Source: Deltaproteobacteria bacterium (GTDB lineage Bacteria; Desulfobacterota; Binatia; DP-6). Taken from it: a DNA stretch of 14,625 bases. The first letter of the stretch is position 1, and every line of letters starts with the position of its first letter. The notes beneath the pieces were generated by a model. It was not told the DNA's origin and ran no database searches. It saw only the letters and a list, made by a program, of their open reading frames with translations. Of this stretch, positions 6,995 through 14,144 are shown piece after piece. A program made the position numbers and the translations under genes. Where the stretch lies: NCBI GenBank assembly GCA_005879245.1, contig VBLA01000075.1:4302-18926 (forward strand), given 5' to 3'.

Positions 6995-8111
6995 CTCTCC
7001 CGGCCCGCCGCTCCGGTGTGAAGCGGACGGGCATGCTCTTGATGCCGTTGATGAAGTTCGAACGCAGCCGCGCCACGGGTCCGGCCAGCTCGATGTCGGG
7101 CAGCCGGCGCAAGAGCTCTTCGAACATGATCTGGATCTCGAGGCGGGCGAGGTTGGCGCCGAGACAGAAGTGGTGACCGATGCCGAAGGCGAGGTGGTCG
7201 TTCGGGTTGCGGCCCACGTCGAAGCGGTCGGGGTGCGGGAAGATCTCCTCGTCCCGGTTGGCGGAGATGTACCACAGCGTGACCTTCTCCCCCTCGTGGA
7301 TCTTCTGGCCGCGGATCTCGGTGTCGTGTGTCGCCGTCCGCCGGAAGTACATGACCGGCGTGACCCAGCGCAGCATCTCCTCGATGGCGGTCGGCAGGAG
7401 TGCCGGGTTGGCGAGGAGCCGGCGGCGCTCCTCGGGATGCTGCATCAGGGCGAGCATGCCGCCCGAGATGACGCTCACGAGGTCGTCGCGCGGGTGCTCC
7501 TTTCGCGCGAGAGCGAGCTGGTTCGCGTACAGGTACATCTCCACCGCCGCGAGCTTCCCGGCCTCGGCAGAGCCGGAATAGTCCGGATCGTCGAAGCCGA
7601 TCATGCGGTTGCTCCAGTCGAAGACGAGGTGTCGATCCTCGAGCGGCACCCCGATCATCTCGGCGATCGCCTGCAAGGGCAGCTCGGCTGCGATCTCGGT
7701 CACGAAGTCACACGCGCCACGGGCGGCGACGTTGTCGATGATGCGATTCGCCATCGCGCGGACGTGGGGCGTCAAACGGGTCACCATCCGCGGCGTGAAG
7801 CCGAGCGTCACCAGCCGGCGGTACTTCGTGTGACGGGGCGCGTCCATGTTGAGCATCATGAGCCGGTTCTGCTCGAGGTCCTGCCCCTTCCAATCGCGGA
7901 TGATCGTGCCGCCTTTCCACGACGAGAAGGTCTTCGGATCGAGCGACACCGCCGTCACGTCATGGTACCGGCTGAGCACCCAGAAGCCTGGTCCGTCGGA
8001 TTCTGGATGCCAGTAGATGGGCGCCTCGGCACGCAGCCGGGTGAAGACCTCGTGCGGCACGCCACCGACGAACGCGTCGGGGTCCGCGAGGTTCACGTGA
8101 TCGATCGACAT
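6972..8111 (-). CDS. Cytochrome P450 lacking the I-helix (in-frame internal deletion)
   Basis: The 379-residue product is clearly a class I bacterial P450: C-helix region MDAPRHTKYRRL (89-100), ExxR motif EEMLR (244-248), FRRTATHDTEIRGQKI, PERF-like HPDRFDVGRNPN and the heme loop FGIGHHFCLGANLA with C316. The C-terminus SNFINGIKSMPVRFTP resembles CYP125/CYP142-like acyl or steroid-tail hydroxylases. Relatives run to about 410-420 residues. Here DDLVSV (209-214) joins directly to ISGGMLALMQHPEERR, so about 35 residues are missing, including the D/E-rich loop and AGNETT of the I-helix. The frame is intact and flanking sequence is normal. Loss of the conserved Thr and distal heme wall should abolish ordinary monooxygenation. 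A strong Shine-Dalgarno (AGGTGGAGGGG) precedes the ATG, 15 bases after tetR. Confidence 0.9.
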   Translation of the reverse strand: MSIDHVNLADPDAFVGGVPHEVFTRLRAEAPIYWHPESDGPGFWVLSRYHDVTAVSLDPKTFSSWKGGTIIRDWKGQDLEQNRLMMLNMDAPRHTKYRRLVTLGFTPRMVTRLTPHVRAMANRIIDNVAARGACDFVTEIAAELPLQAIAEMIGVPLEDRHLVFDWSNRMIGFDDPDYSGSAEAGKLAAVEMYLYANQLALARKEHPRDDLVSVISGGMLALMQHPEERRRLLANPALLPTAIEEMLRWVTPVMYFRRTATHDTEIRGQKIHEGEKVTLWYISANRDEEIFPHPDRFDVGRNPNDHLAFGIGHHFCLGANLARLEIQIMFEELLRRLPDIELAGPVARLRSNFINGIKSMPVRFTPERRAGRDDAHPHL

Positions 8112-8126
8112 GGGGTCCCCTCCACC

Positions 8127-8789
8127 TTAGATCCGCCGCGCGCGGGCGCCGCGGACGGTCGTGACACCCAGGAGCTGGGCCACGGCCGCCTTCAGGAACC
8201 GGCGTTGCCGCGTGACGGCCGCCGGACTGCGCGGGTCCTCCCCGACCACCATCTCGAGCAGCGTGGTGTCCGCGAAGTACCCGAAGATGAGATGATAGAG
8301 ACCGATCGCGAGGTGCGGGAGCTCGTCGTTCGCCCAGGGGCCAGCCGCGGCGAGCACGCTGAGACCCTCGAGGTAGATCGGACGGAGGTAGCGGCCGAGC
8401 ACGCTGCGGAGGTAGCGACCGTCGTCCAGGCCGGCGCGCTGGATGAGCCGGGGCAGGTGCGGATGGAGGGTGAGATGCTCGACCGTGCGGTCGAGGAAGG
8501 TCTCCAGCATCACGTCGGCGCGTCCGTCTCGCCACAGCCGGCCGCTCTCGGCGACGAGGGTGAAGATCGGCGTCAGGCCCCCCTCGAGCACCGCCTCGTA
8601 GAGCGCGCGTTTGTCCCGGAAATGGTGGTAGAGGCTCGCCTGGTTCTTGAGGCCCGCCCCCGCCGCGATCTCCCGCATCGAGACGCCGGTGTAGCCCCGC
8701 TCGGCGAAGCCCCTCTCCGCGACGTCGAGAATGAGTTCCCGCGTCGAGGGAGTGTCCCGGAGCCCGCTCGCGAGCGCGCGCGCGCGCAT
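8127..8789 (-). CDS. TetR-family transcriptional repressor
   Basis: The protein has 220 residues from the ATG at 8789. The N-terminal DNA-binding domain is canonical: TRELILDVAERGFAERGYTG, then the helix-turn-helix VSMREIAAGAGLKNQASLYHHFRDKRALYEAVL (about 36-68, recognition helix around QASLYHHF). The C-terminal helical domain (70-220) would bind a ligand and dimerise; its ligand cannot be read from sequence. An in-frame TTG at 8810 would extend the protein by seven residues into the operator and is less likely. An inverted repeat lies 18 bases upstream, and its copy at 1338 precedes the DUF35 operon, so self-repression and control of the catabolic genes are inferred. A (CG)n run occupies the first codons (about 8773-8787). 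Confidence 0.95.
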   Translation of the reverse strand: MRARALASGLRDTPSTRELILDVAERGFAERGYTGVSMREIAAGAGLKNQASLYHHFRDKRALYEAVLEGGLTPIFTLVAESGRLWRDGRADVMLETFLDRTVEHLTLHPHLPRLIQRAGLDDGRYLRSVLGRYLRPIYLEGLSVLAAAGPWANDELPHLAIGLYHLIFGYFADTTLLEMVVGEDPRSPAAVTRQRRFLKAAVAQLLGVTTVRGARARRI

Positions 8790-8796
8790 CTGGGAC

Positions 8797-8825
8797 CGCT
8801 TACCGAACAAACGTTCGTTTGTAAA
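8797..8825 (-). promoter_or_regulatory. Possible promoter of the tetR operon
   Basis: On the minus strand TTTACA (8825-8820) and TAAGCG (8802-8797) are separated by 17 bases. The -10 match is poor. The arrangement aligns base for base with the better promoter at 1355-1326, the operator again filling the spacer, which is the main reason to list it. The ATG follows seven bases later. Confidence 0.35.
8807..8822 (-). promoter_or_regulatory. Predicted TetR operator (copy 1, autoregulatory)
   Basis: ACAAACG-TT-CGTTTGT is a perfect 7+2+7 inverted repeat in the 71-base gap between the DUF7065-type gene and tetR. Fifteen of its bases recur at 1338-1352. The position directly ahead of the regulator's own start is typical of TetR autoregulation. 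Confidence 0.75.
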
Positions 8826-8860
8826 GAGTGTTCCCGGGCACCGGCGTCCGGAGCTGGCTC

Positions 8861-9763
8861 CTACCGCTCCTCGACGTAGCCATGCTCGAGGATACCGTAG
8901 CCGATTCGGTCGCCGTAGCGGTAGCGGGTGATGCCATCCTTCAACCAGGTTCGCCCGAACTGCACGGGGCAGTTAACGAGCACCTCCTCGCCCACGATCC
9001 GGTGCTCACGGCCGCGCTCGTCGACGAGCCGGGTGGTGACGCCGGTCTGTCGCGTGCCCGCGTCCGCGGTCTCCACCTTGATCTCGATGTCGCGCAGATC
9101 GAGCAGCTCCCGGCCGTCCCACAGGCCACCGATGCGGAGATCGGTCTCCGTGCCGAGATCGATGCGGACCGCGTTGAACCAGAAGTCCGGCTCGATCTCG
9201 CCGCTCAGGTAGTTCCAGCGGTGGAACTTGGCCCAGTCGCGCTCACCGCCCCAGCTGTGGTCGCGATGGCCCGGGGCGTCGATCGCGTGACGTGTGCCCC
9301 CGATCGTGACCGTGCCGGTCACTGTCCCCCCCTGCTCGATGTGTCCGGGGATCTGGTCGGAGCTCATGCCGGGGGGGTGAGGATAGCGGTAGGCGGGACT
9401 CGACGCCTGCCAGATGACGTCGAACCCCGTGCTCCCGGCGCCGTAGCGGAGACGGAACCGCTCGAGCGGGCGTTCCCACTCGATGGAGAGGCCGGAGAGC
9501 GAGAGGCGGCCCGGCTCGATCGGGGGCAGGGGCGCGCGATGATCGACGACGGTGTGCACCACCGTGCCCCCCTGGGTGACGAAGAGGAAGAGGTTCGCCT
9601 GGCCGAGGTTCGCATGGATGCCGGCCCGGAAGACGACCCCGATCTCGGTCCGCGGATCGTAGAACGGGAACCAATAGCTTTCGTTCCACAGCGGCAGGGA
9701 GTCCTTGCCCGGGACGTGCCGCGCATCGTCCTCGGGCGTGGCCAGGTGGGTGGTGCTCGCCAT
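8861..9763 (-). CDS. DUF7064/DUF7065-type lipocalin-like (CrtC/AttH-like) protein
   Basis: The predicted protein has 300 residues, starting MASTTHLATPEDDARHVPGK. It is beta-rich with no signal peptide. Recognisable landmarks are WNESYWFPFYDP (26-37), the GHRDHSWGGERDW block (165-177), typical of this CrtC/AttH-like double-lipocalin superfamily, and FHRWNYLSGEIEPDFWFN. The biochemical role of the family is not established; members often sit beside APH-like kinases and lipid- or steroid-degradation genes, as here. The ATG overlaps the kinase stop by one base (TGATG), so the two are translationally coupled. The frame is open upstream, but that part is the kinase gene read in another frame. Confidence 0.75.
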   Translation of the reverse strand: MASTTHLATPEDDARHVPGKDSLPLWNESYWFPFYDPRTEIGVVFRAGIHANLGQANLFLFVTQGGTVVHTVVDHRAPLPPIEPGRLSLSGLSIEWERPLERFRLRYGAGSTGFDVIWQASSPAYRYPHPPGMSSDQIPGHIEQGGTVTGTVTIGGTRHAIDAPGHRDHSWGGERDWAKFHRWNYLSGEIEPDFWFNAVRIDLGTETDLRIGGLWDGRELLDLRDIEIKVETADAGTRQTGVTTRLVDERGREHRIVGEEVLVNCPVQFGRTWLKDGITRYRYGDRIGYGILEHGYVEER

Positions 9764-10854
9764 CACGATCCTCCGCTCGGTGCCCCCGGCGCCGGCAGCC
9801 CGAGCGCGGCCGCCAGCCGCTGGGTGCAGGGGTTGTTGGTCTCCAGGTCGGGCGTCGGGAGCGGGGCCTCGATCTCGCGCAGTCGACCGGCGATCCGCGC
9901 CATGATGATCCCGAAGCGGAACGCCGCCAGCACCTCGTGATACGGGGCGTGCTCGACCGCCCGACCGCTCAGCTCCTCGTAGTGACGGATCGTCTCGAGG
10001 CGACCGGGGAATCCGGCGGCCCGCGGCAGCCCGTAGCCCTCGTTGTTCACCCAGTCCATGAACAGCCACCAGCCGAGGTCCTCCTCGGGGTCGCCGAGGA
10101 AGGCCATCTCCCAGTCGAGGACGCCGACCACCTCGTCGTCGCGGTACATGAGGTTCGGCAGTCGCGCGTCACCCCAGCAGAGCGTCACGCGCGCGGGGAC
10201 GAAGCGGTTCCTCTGGAGCCAGCCGAGCGCCGCCTGGAGGATCGGCTGCGGCGCCCCGCTCTCGCACACCCAGCGGAGGTAGCGGTCGTAGTAGTCGAGC
10301 TGGCGGTCGAGCGGACCCGTCTCCGGCGGAGGGACGCCGAGAAAGGCGAGGCCGAGCGTCCGCCAGTCGAGCGCATGGATGCGGGCGAGCGTCCCGATGC
10401 CGCTCCACCACATGTGGGTCCGGCGCTCGGGCGTCGCCTCCGAGACGAAGCCGTACGAGTGGTACGAGGGCACCTCGGCCGGGACTTCGCCCCCGATGGC
10501 ATCCATGAGGTAGAAGGGGGTGCCGAGCACGGTCGCGTCCTCTTCGAGCCACCGGACGCGCGGCACGGGGATGGTGGTTGCGGCGAGACTCCGCATCACG
10601 CGACACTGAGCCACGAGGTCGTACTCCGGAAAGACGAGGAAGTCGCTCGGCGCGAGGCGTGCGACGAGCCGGTCGCGGTGGACGCCGTCTCCCAGACGGT
10701 ACGAGAGGTCGAAGAGGAATGTCTCGTTGGAGTATCCGGCGCTCGGACGCTCGAAGGGGGCGATGGCAAGCTCGCTCGCGTCGGGCATCTTCGCCATGAG
10801 CCACGACGTGAGGCGCGCACGGACCCGCTCGAGGTCGCGCGGCCGGGAGAGCAC
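9763..10854 (-). CDS. Aminoglycoside phosphotransferase (APH)-like small-molecule kinase
   Basis: The 363-residue protein has an APH/choline-kinase fold: nucleotide loop PSAGYSNETF (37-46), N-lobe Lys/Arg region DRLVARLAP, catalytic loop CWGDARLPNLMY (226-237; base D229, metal ligand N234) and the metal Asp in VLDWE (D247). The usual His before Gly-Asp is Trp (WGD), a variation I recall from acyl-CoA-dehydrogenase-associated and mycobacterial APH-like proteins. The substrate is therefore probably a lipid, sterol or alcohol rather than an antibiotic. The GTG at 10854 is chosen because TAGGAG lies six bases upstream. It is coupled to the DUF7065-type gene. Whether this pair shares a transcript with tetR is uncertain, because the operator/promoter lies between them. 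Confidence 0.88.
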   Translation of the reverse strand: MLSRPRDLERVRARLTSWLMAKMPDASELAIAPFERPSAGYSNETFLFDLSYRLGDGVHRDRLVARLAPSDFLVFPEYDLVAQCRVMRSLAATTIPVPRVRWLEEDATVLGTPFYLMDAIGGEVPAEVPSYHSYGFVSEATPERRTHMWWSGIGTLARIHALDWRTLGLAFLGVPPPETGPLDRQLDYYDRYLRWVCESGAPQPILQAALGWLQRNRFVPARVTLCWGDARLPNLMYRDDEVVGVLDWEMAFLGDPEEDLGWWLFMDWVNNEGYGLPRAAGFPGRLETIRHYEELSGRAVEHAPYHEVLAAFRFGIIMARIAGRLREIEAPLPTPDLETNNPCTQRLAAALGLPAPGAPSGGS

Positions 10855-12034
10855 GGCGCGCTCCTACGTCCGCTCCACCTCGTGGGTCAAGGCCACCCAC
10901 GCGCCGCTGGCGCAGCGCCCCCGGTTCCTCCTCCTGGTGGCGTTGCTCGCGCCCGGCTGTTTCAGTCGCCCGCGGGACGCTTGCAATCCCGAGCCGCGGC
11001 CCGGCGAGCTGGGCACGATCTGCGGCTTCGAGAACCCGGAAGACGTCGAGGCGGTGCCGGCGGCCGGCGTCGTCCTGGTGAGCGAGATGCGGGCCATGCG
11101 GGGCAAGGGAGGCGGCGCGCTCGCGGCCGTGCCACTCGAGGGTCCGCCGGTGCCACGGCGGCTGTTTCCGGCCGCCGACGGTGCAGGCGAGCGCGGTGCC
11201 GGGGCGGGCCTCTCCCCGGTCGGTGACCCGGGGTGCACGACGTCCCCCCGGGCCGAAACGTTCTCCCCGCACGGAATCACCGCGGTGCCGACCGAGTTCC
11301 CCGGCGTGACGCGAGTGGCCGTGGTCGGACATCGACCGCTCCGCGAGGCGATCGAGCTCTTCGACCTGACCGGCACCGGGGCAGACGCCCGGCTTGCGTG
11401 GCGAGGCTGCGTGCCGCTCCCCGATGCGACGGTCGGAAACGACGTCGCCTTCGCAGCGGACGGCGAGATCGTCGTGTCCAACTTCGTTCCCATCATGGAG
11501 GGGCTCCCCGGTCTCTACTACGTCCTGAAGGGGGGGCTCGGTCGGCCGACCGGCGATCTCATCGCCTGGCACCCGGAGCACGGCTGGCGGCACATCCCGG
11601 GGACGACGGCCCCCACGCCGAACGGCGTCGCCGTGTCGGCCGACGGTGCAGTGGTCTTCTATTCCCAGACCGGCGCGGGTCAAGTCGCGCGGGTGTCGCG
11701 TGCGGGCGGGACCCCGGAGCAGACGAGCGTGCGCGGCAATCCCGACAACCTCTCCTGGAGCCGGCGCGGGACGTTGCTCGCCGCCACCCACACGGACAGC
11801 GTCGGCTTGATCCTCTGCGTGCTCGGCCGACACCCGTGTCGGGCCGGATGGTCGCTCCTCGAGATCGACCCGCAGACCCTGCGTGTCACCGAGCGGCTCC
11901 ACCACGATGGGGGCGCCATCGGCGGCGTCGCCTCGGTGACGGAGGTCGAGGGGCGCTACTACTTCGGGTCGTTCCTGGACGATCGCATCGGGATCTGGCG
12001 GCCGGTCACGACGGACGGCGCGCTCCGCCCGTGA
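10796..12034 (+). CDS. Paraoxonase-like (PON/SMP-30 type) six-bladed propeller, likely exported
   Basis: The frame gives 412 residues from ATG 10796. All calcium-site motifs of the paraoxonase family can be placed: NPEDVE (E82/D83, cf. PON1 E53/D54), SPHGIT (H159, cf. H115), GNDV (N215, cf. N168), PNGV (N276, cf. N224) and PDNLS (D317/N318, cf. D269/N270). PON-type enzymes hydrolyse lactones and aryl esters. A hydrophobic stretch FLLLVALLAPGC (44-55) looks like a signal sequence, perhaps a lipobox although Pro at -2 is unusual. The true start is doubtful: 10796 overlaps the divergent kinase gene by 59 bases and gives an Arg-rich leader, yet no ATG or GTG lies between 10811 and the hydrophobic core. 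The 3' end overlaps the convergent small gene by 29 bases. It is the only plus-strand gene here. Confidence 0.82.
   Translation: MSHDVRRARTRSRSRGRESTARSYVRSTSWVKATHAPLAQRPRFLLLVALLAPGCFSRPRDACNPEPRPGELGTICGFENPEDVEAVPAAGVVLVSEMRAMRGKGGGALAAVPLEGPPVPRRLFPAADGAGERGAGAGLSPVGDPGCTTSPRAETFSPHGITAVPTEFPGVTRVAVVGHRPLREAIELFDLTGTGADARLAWRGCVPLPDATVGNDVAFAADGEIVVSNFVPIMEGLPGLYYVLKGGLGRPTGDLIAWHPEHGWRHIPGTTAPTPNGVAVSADGAVVFYSQTGAGQVARVSRAGGTPEQTSVRGNPDNLSWSRRGTLLAATHTDSVGLILCVLGRHPCRAGWSLLEIDPQTLRVTERLHHDGGAIGGVASVTEVEGRYYFGSFLDDRIGIWRPVTTDGALRP
10881..10901. repeat. Short inverted repeat ahead of the APH-like gene
   Basis: CGTGGGT (10881-10887) and ACCCACG (10895-10901) form a perfect 7-bp palindrome with a 7-base loop, 27 bases upstream of the kinase GTG on the minus strand. 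It lies in the divergent interval with the paraoxonase-like gene and could be an operator or a leader hairpin. It differs from the TetR-type repeat. Confidence 0.4.
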
Positions 12035-12401
12035 GACCCTGCGTCACGGCGCTGCCGCGAGTCTCGTCTCCGGCCACGTGGACCTCGATGCCGAAGTTCT
12101 CGCCGAGGGTGCGGGCGAGGGCGATCTCTCGGTCGTAGGCCTCGGTGTTGGTGGTGCCCTTCAGCAGGACCAACGTCTGGCTGACGACGGCGAAGCACAG
12201 GAGGTCGTCGGGGTGGTTCTGGAGGAAGGCGTCGTGCAGGCGGGCAGGGTCCGGGAACCGCTTGCGGAACATCGGACCGAGCTGGACCGTGGTCACGAAG
12301 TCGAAATAGTCGGCGTAGGCGGCGCGGAAGTCTCGCGGGTGAGCCCTGACGAACGCCGCGTTGGTCGCTCCTGATTCTGCGTCGCTCTGGTAGGCGGACA
12401 T
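12006..12401 (-). CDS. Small conserved-looking protein of unknown function
   Basis: The frame encodes 131 residues, MSAYQSDAESGATNAAFVRA onward, with strongly G/C-ending codons throughout, which supports real coding. No family is recognised. The sequence looks cytosolic and helical (FRAAYADYFDFVTTVQLGPMFRKRF, then DAFLQNHPDDLLCFAVVSQTLVLLKG), without signal or membrane segment. Its 5' 109 bases overlap the tail of the FG-GAP gene in another frame and its last 29 bases overlap the convergent paraoxonase-like gene. No Shine-Dalgarno precedes the ATG, so a start inside the overlap or a fusion by frameshift with the upstream gene remains possible. Confidence 0.6.
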   Translation of the reverse strand: MSAYQSDAESGATNAAFVRAHPRDFRAAYADYFDFVTTVQLGPMFRKRFPDPARLHDAFLQNHPDDLLCFAVVSQTLVLLKGTTNTEAYDREIALARTLGENFGIEVHVAGDETRGSAVTQGLTGGARRPS

Positions 12402-14056
12402 CGTCCGGGCTGTGCCGAGGGCAGGCTGTCGAGAGCGTAGAGGGCCCCCTCCGCGATCGGCGGGTAGACGGCTGCGCGCGGCGCGGCGAACGAACGGCCG
12501 CGGGCGAGCCGGACGATCCGCTCGTAGGCCGCGGCAGCCGCGCGTAGATCGCCGAGGTCGTATCGCTCGATGTCGGCCACCGCGGTCCACTCGACGGCCG
12601 CCACGTTGAAGTAGCGTCGGCGCTCGGCCAGGCGGGCCAACCGGCGCTCGCCGTCGCGAGCGCCCGCTGGCTCGTGCAGATGGTAGCGGCGGATGTCGCT
12701 CACCAGCACGACCGAGGCGAGATAGCGCACCCACTCGGGGCTGGTACCGGGGACGAGCGCGCCCGCCCGGAAGAGCTTCTCGCCCGTCTCCACGATCCGT
12801 TCGAATCCGCCCAGGGCCGCGGTCATCTGTCCCGCCTTGAAGTCTGCTTCCGCCTGCGCGAACACGCCGGCCAAGGCGACGAGCGGGCGGAGTGCCTGGG
12901 CCGGGTCGGGCGGGACCGGAGCAAGGGCCACGCGTCGGTCCTGCTGGCTCACCAGCACGCTCAGGTCGTGACTCCCCAGGTTCGCGACGACGATGTCATC
13001 GAGACCGTCTCCGTTCAGGTCGCCCAGGGCCGAGGAGCGCGGGTGCGATCCGACCTTCAACGGGTCACACGTCAGAAACCCGCCCCGGCCGTCGCCGTAG
13101 AACAGCTGGATCTCGCCCGCCTCGGTACTGGTGCTGACCAGGTCGACCAGGTCGTCCTCGTTCAGCCGCCCGGCGGCGACGTCACGCACGCCTGGCCCCA
13201 CCACCAGGTTCCGTCCGTGGCGGAAGGAGCCATCCCCCGTCCCGAAAAGGAGCTCGATCTTGGCCTCGTCGAGCAGCGTCACCGCCAGGTCGGCGTGGCC
13301 GTCCCGATCGAAGTCGCCGGCCGCGACGCCGAAGGCCGCCTTGCCCGCGTACGGAACGGCCTGCACGGGGTAGATCTGCCGGCGGCCGAGATTCCGGAGG
13401 ATCGCCAGGTGGTTGTCCCGCCAGTTGGGTACCACGAGGTCGTGACGGCCCTCGCCGAAGAGATCGGCGGCGATCACGTCCGAGGGACCGTACGGCTGCT
13501 CGAAGTATCGCCACGGATCGAACGCCAGGCCGCCGCGGTTGTACGCGATCCCGATGATCCCGCCCTCGCCGACCGCGACGATGTCGCGCCGACCGTCCCC
13601 GTCGATGTCCTCGGCCACCACGGCGAAGGGGTTGCGGAGAAGCTGGACGTCGTGCCGCTCTCCGAAACCGCCGCTCCCGTCCCCCGGGAAGATCGAGATC
13701 GACATGGCGCGGTTGTTGGCGGTGACGAGGTCGAGAAGCCCGTCGCCGTCCAGGTCCGCGAGCGCGATGCCGCGCGGGCTGACGGGCGTCTCGATGTCAT
13801 GGGGCGCGTACTCGCCGCCCGGCTGCGCCAGGAAGACGCGCACGAAGCCCCGTTCGAGCGTGGTCCCGCAGGCGACGATGTCGCGCCGGCCGTCGCCGTT
13901 CAGGTCGCCGAGCGCGATGCGGAACGGCTCGGCGTCCTCGACGAAGGGGAGCTGGCGGACGGCGTAGCCTGGCGCCGTGAGGCTACCGTCCCGCGGGCTC
14001 GGGGAGCAGCCGCCGAAGGCGCCTAGCGCGGCGACGACCCGGAGCAGGCATCTCAT
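12293..14056 (-). CDS. FG-GAP/VCBS-repeat beta-propeller lipoprotein with helical C-terminal domain
   Basis: The predicted protein has 587 residues. A lipoprotein signal MRCLLRVVAALGAFGGC ends in a lipobox with C17. Seven FG-GAP repeats follow at about 50-residue spacing: DLNGDGRRDI (51), DLDGDGLLDL (101), DIDGDGRRDI (150), DLFGEGRHDL (198), DFDRDGHADL (248), RLNEDDLVDL (297, degenerate) and DLNGDGLDDI (346). These imply a seven-bladed, calcium-binding, integrin-alpha-like propeller. Residues 383-545 are helical and TPR-like (FKAGQMTAALGGFERIVETGEKL, LGDLRAAAAAYERIVRLA). The last 35-40 residues are Pro/Thr/Arg/Ser-rich and coincide with the small gene in another frame, so they may be read-through rather than true domain. 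Role probably binding or adhesion at the envelope; no substrate visible. Confidence 0.88.
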   Translation of the reverse strand: MRCLLRVVAALGAFGGCSPSPRDGSLTAPGYAVRQLPFVEDAEPFRIALGDLNGDGRRDIVACGTTLERGFVRVFLAQPGGEYAPHDIETPVSPRGIALADLDGDGLLDLVTANNRAMSISIFPGDGSGGFGERHDVQLLRNPFAVVAEDIDGDGRRDIVAVGEGGIIGIAYNRGGLAFDPWRYFEQPYGPSDVIAADLFGEGRHDLVVPNWRDNHLAILRNLGRRQIYPVQAVPYAGKAAFGVAAGDFDRDGHADLAVTLLDEAKIELLFGTGDGSFRHGRNLVVGPGVRDVAAGRLNEDDLVDLVSTSTEAGEIQLFYGDGRGGFLTCDPLKVGSHPRSSALGDLNGDGLDDIVVANLGSHDLSVLVSQQDRRVALAPVPPDPAQALRPLVALAGVFAQAEADFKAGQMTAALGGFERIVETGEKLFRAGALVPGTSPEWVRYLASVVLVSDIRRYHLHEPAGARDGERRLARLAERRRYFNVAAVEWTAVADIERYDLGDLRAAAAAYERIVRLARGRSFAAPRAAVYPPIAEGALYALDSLPSAQPGRCPPTRATQNQERPTRRSSGLTRETSAPPTPTISTS

Positions 14057-14084
14057 CGTGCGGCGGGAATGGTAGCAGAAGGGA

Positions 14085-14121
14085 AGGTGGGCGGCACCCG
14101 CTGACCGGGTGCCGCCCACCT
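14085..14121 (-). terminator. Strong hairpin terminator of the Cys-rich protein gene
   Basis: A perfect 16-bp stem (14085-14100 with 14106-14121, core GGTGGGCGGCACCCG) closes a five-base loop. On the minus strand it follows the stop at 14145 by 23 bases and is followed by a pyrimidine-rich TTCCCTTCTGCT. It separates the Cys-rich gene from the FG-GAP gene, whose start is 28 bases beyond. Confidence 0.8.
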
Positions 14122-14144
14122 CCGAGGAGGGGAACTACCGCGAA

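Noticed and set aside
8773-8787. Alternating CG run as a possible Z-DNA or repeat element
   Set aside because: It is short and lies in Arg/Ala codons at the start of tetR; ordinary composition explains it.
8790-8810. TTG start for tetR at 8810
   Set aside because: It would place the start inside the operator; ATG 8789 gives the usual TetR N-terminus.
6948-8879. 643-residue open frame on the plus strand opposite the P450 and tetR
   Set aside because: It spans two unmistakable minus-strand genes plus their operator; composition is Arg/Asp/Glu/Val-rich as expected for an antisense reading.
9763-10854. Aminoglycoside resistance gene
   Set aside because: The WGD catalytic loop and the neighbours fit a metabolic APH-like kinase; nothing points to antibiotics.
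12674-14026. 450-residue plus-strand open frame opposite the FG-GAP gene
   Set aside because: Shadow of the repeated DxDGDG codons; the minus strand has the signal peptide and seven repeats.
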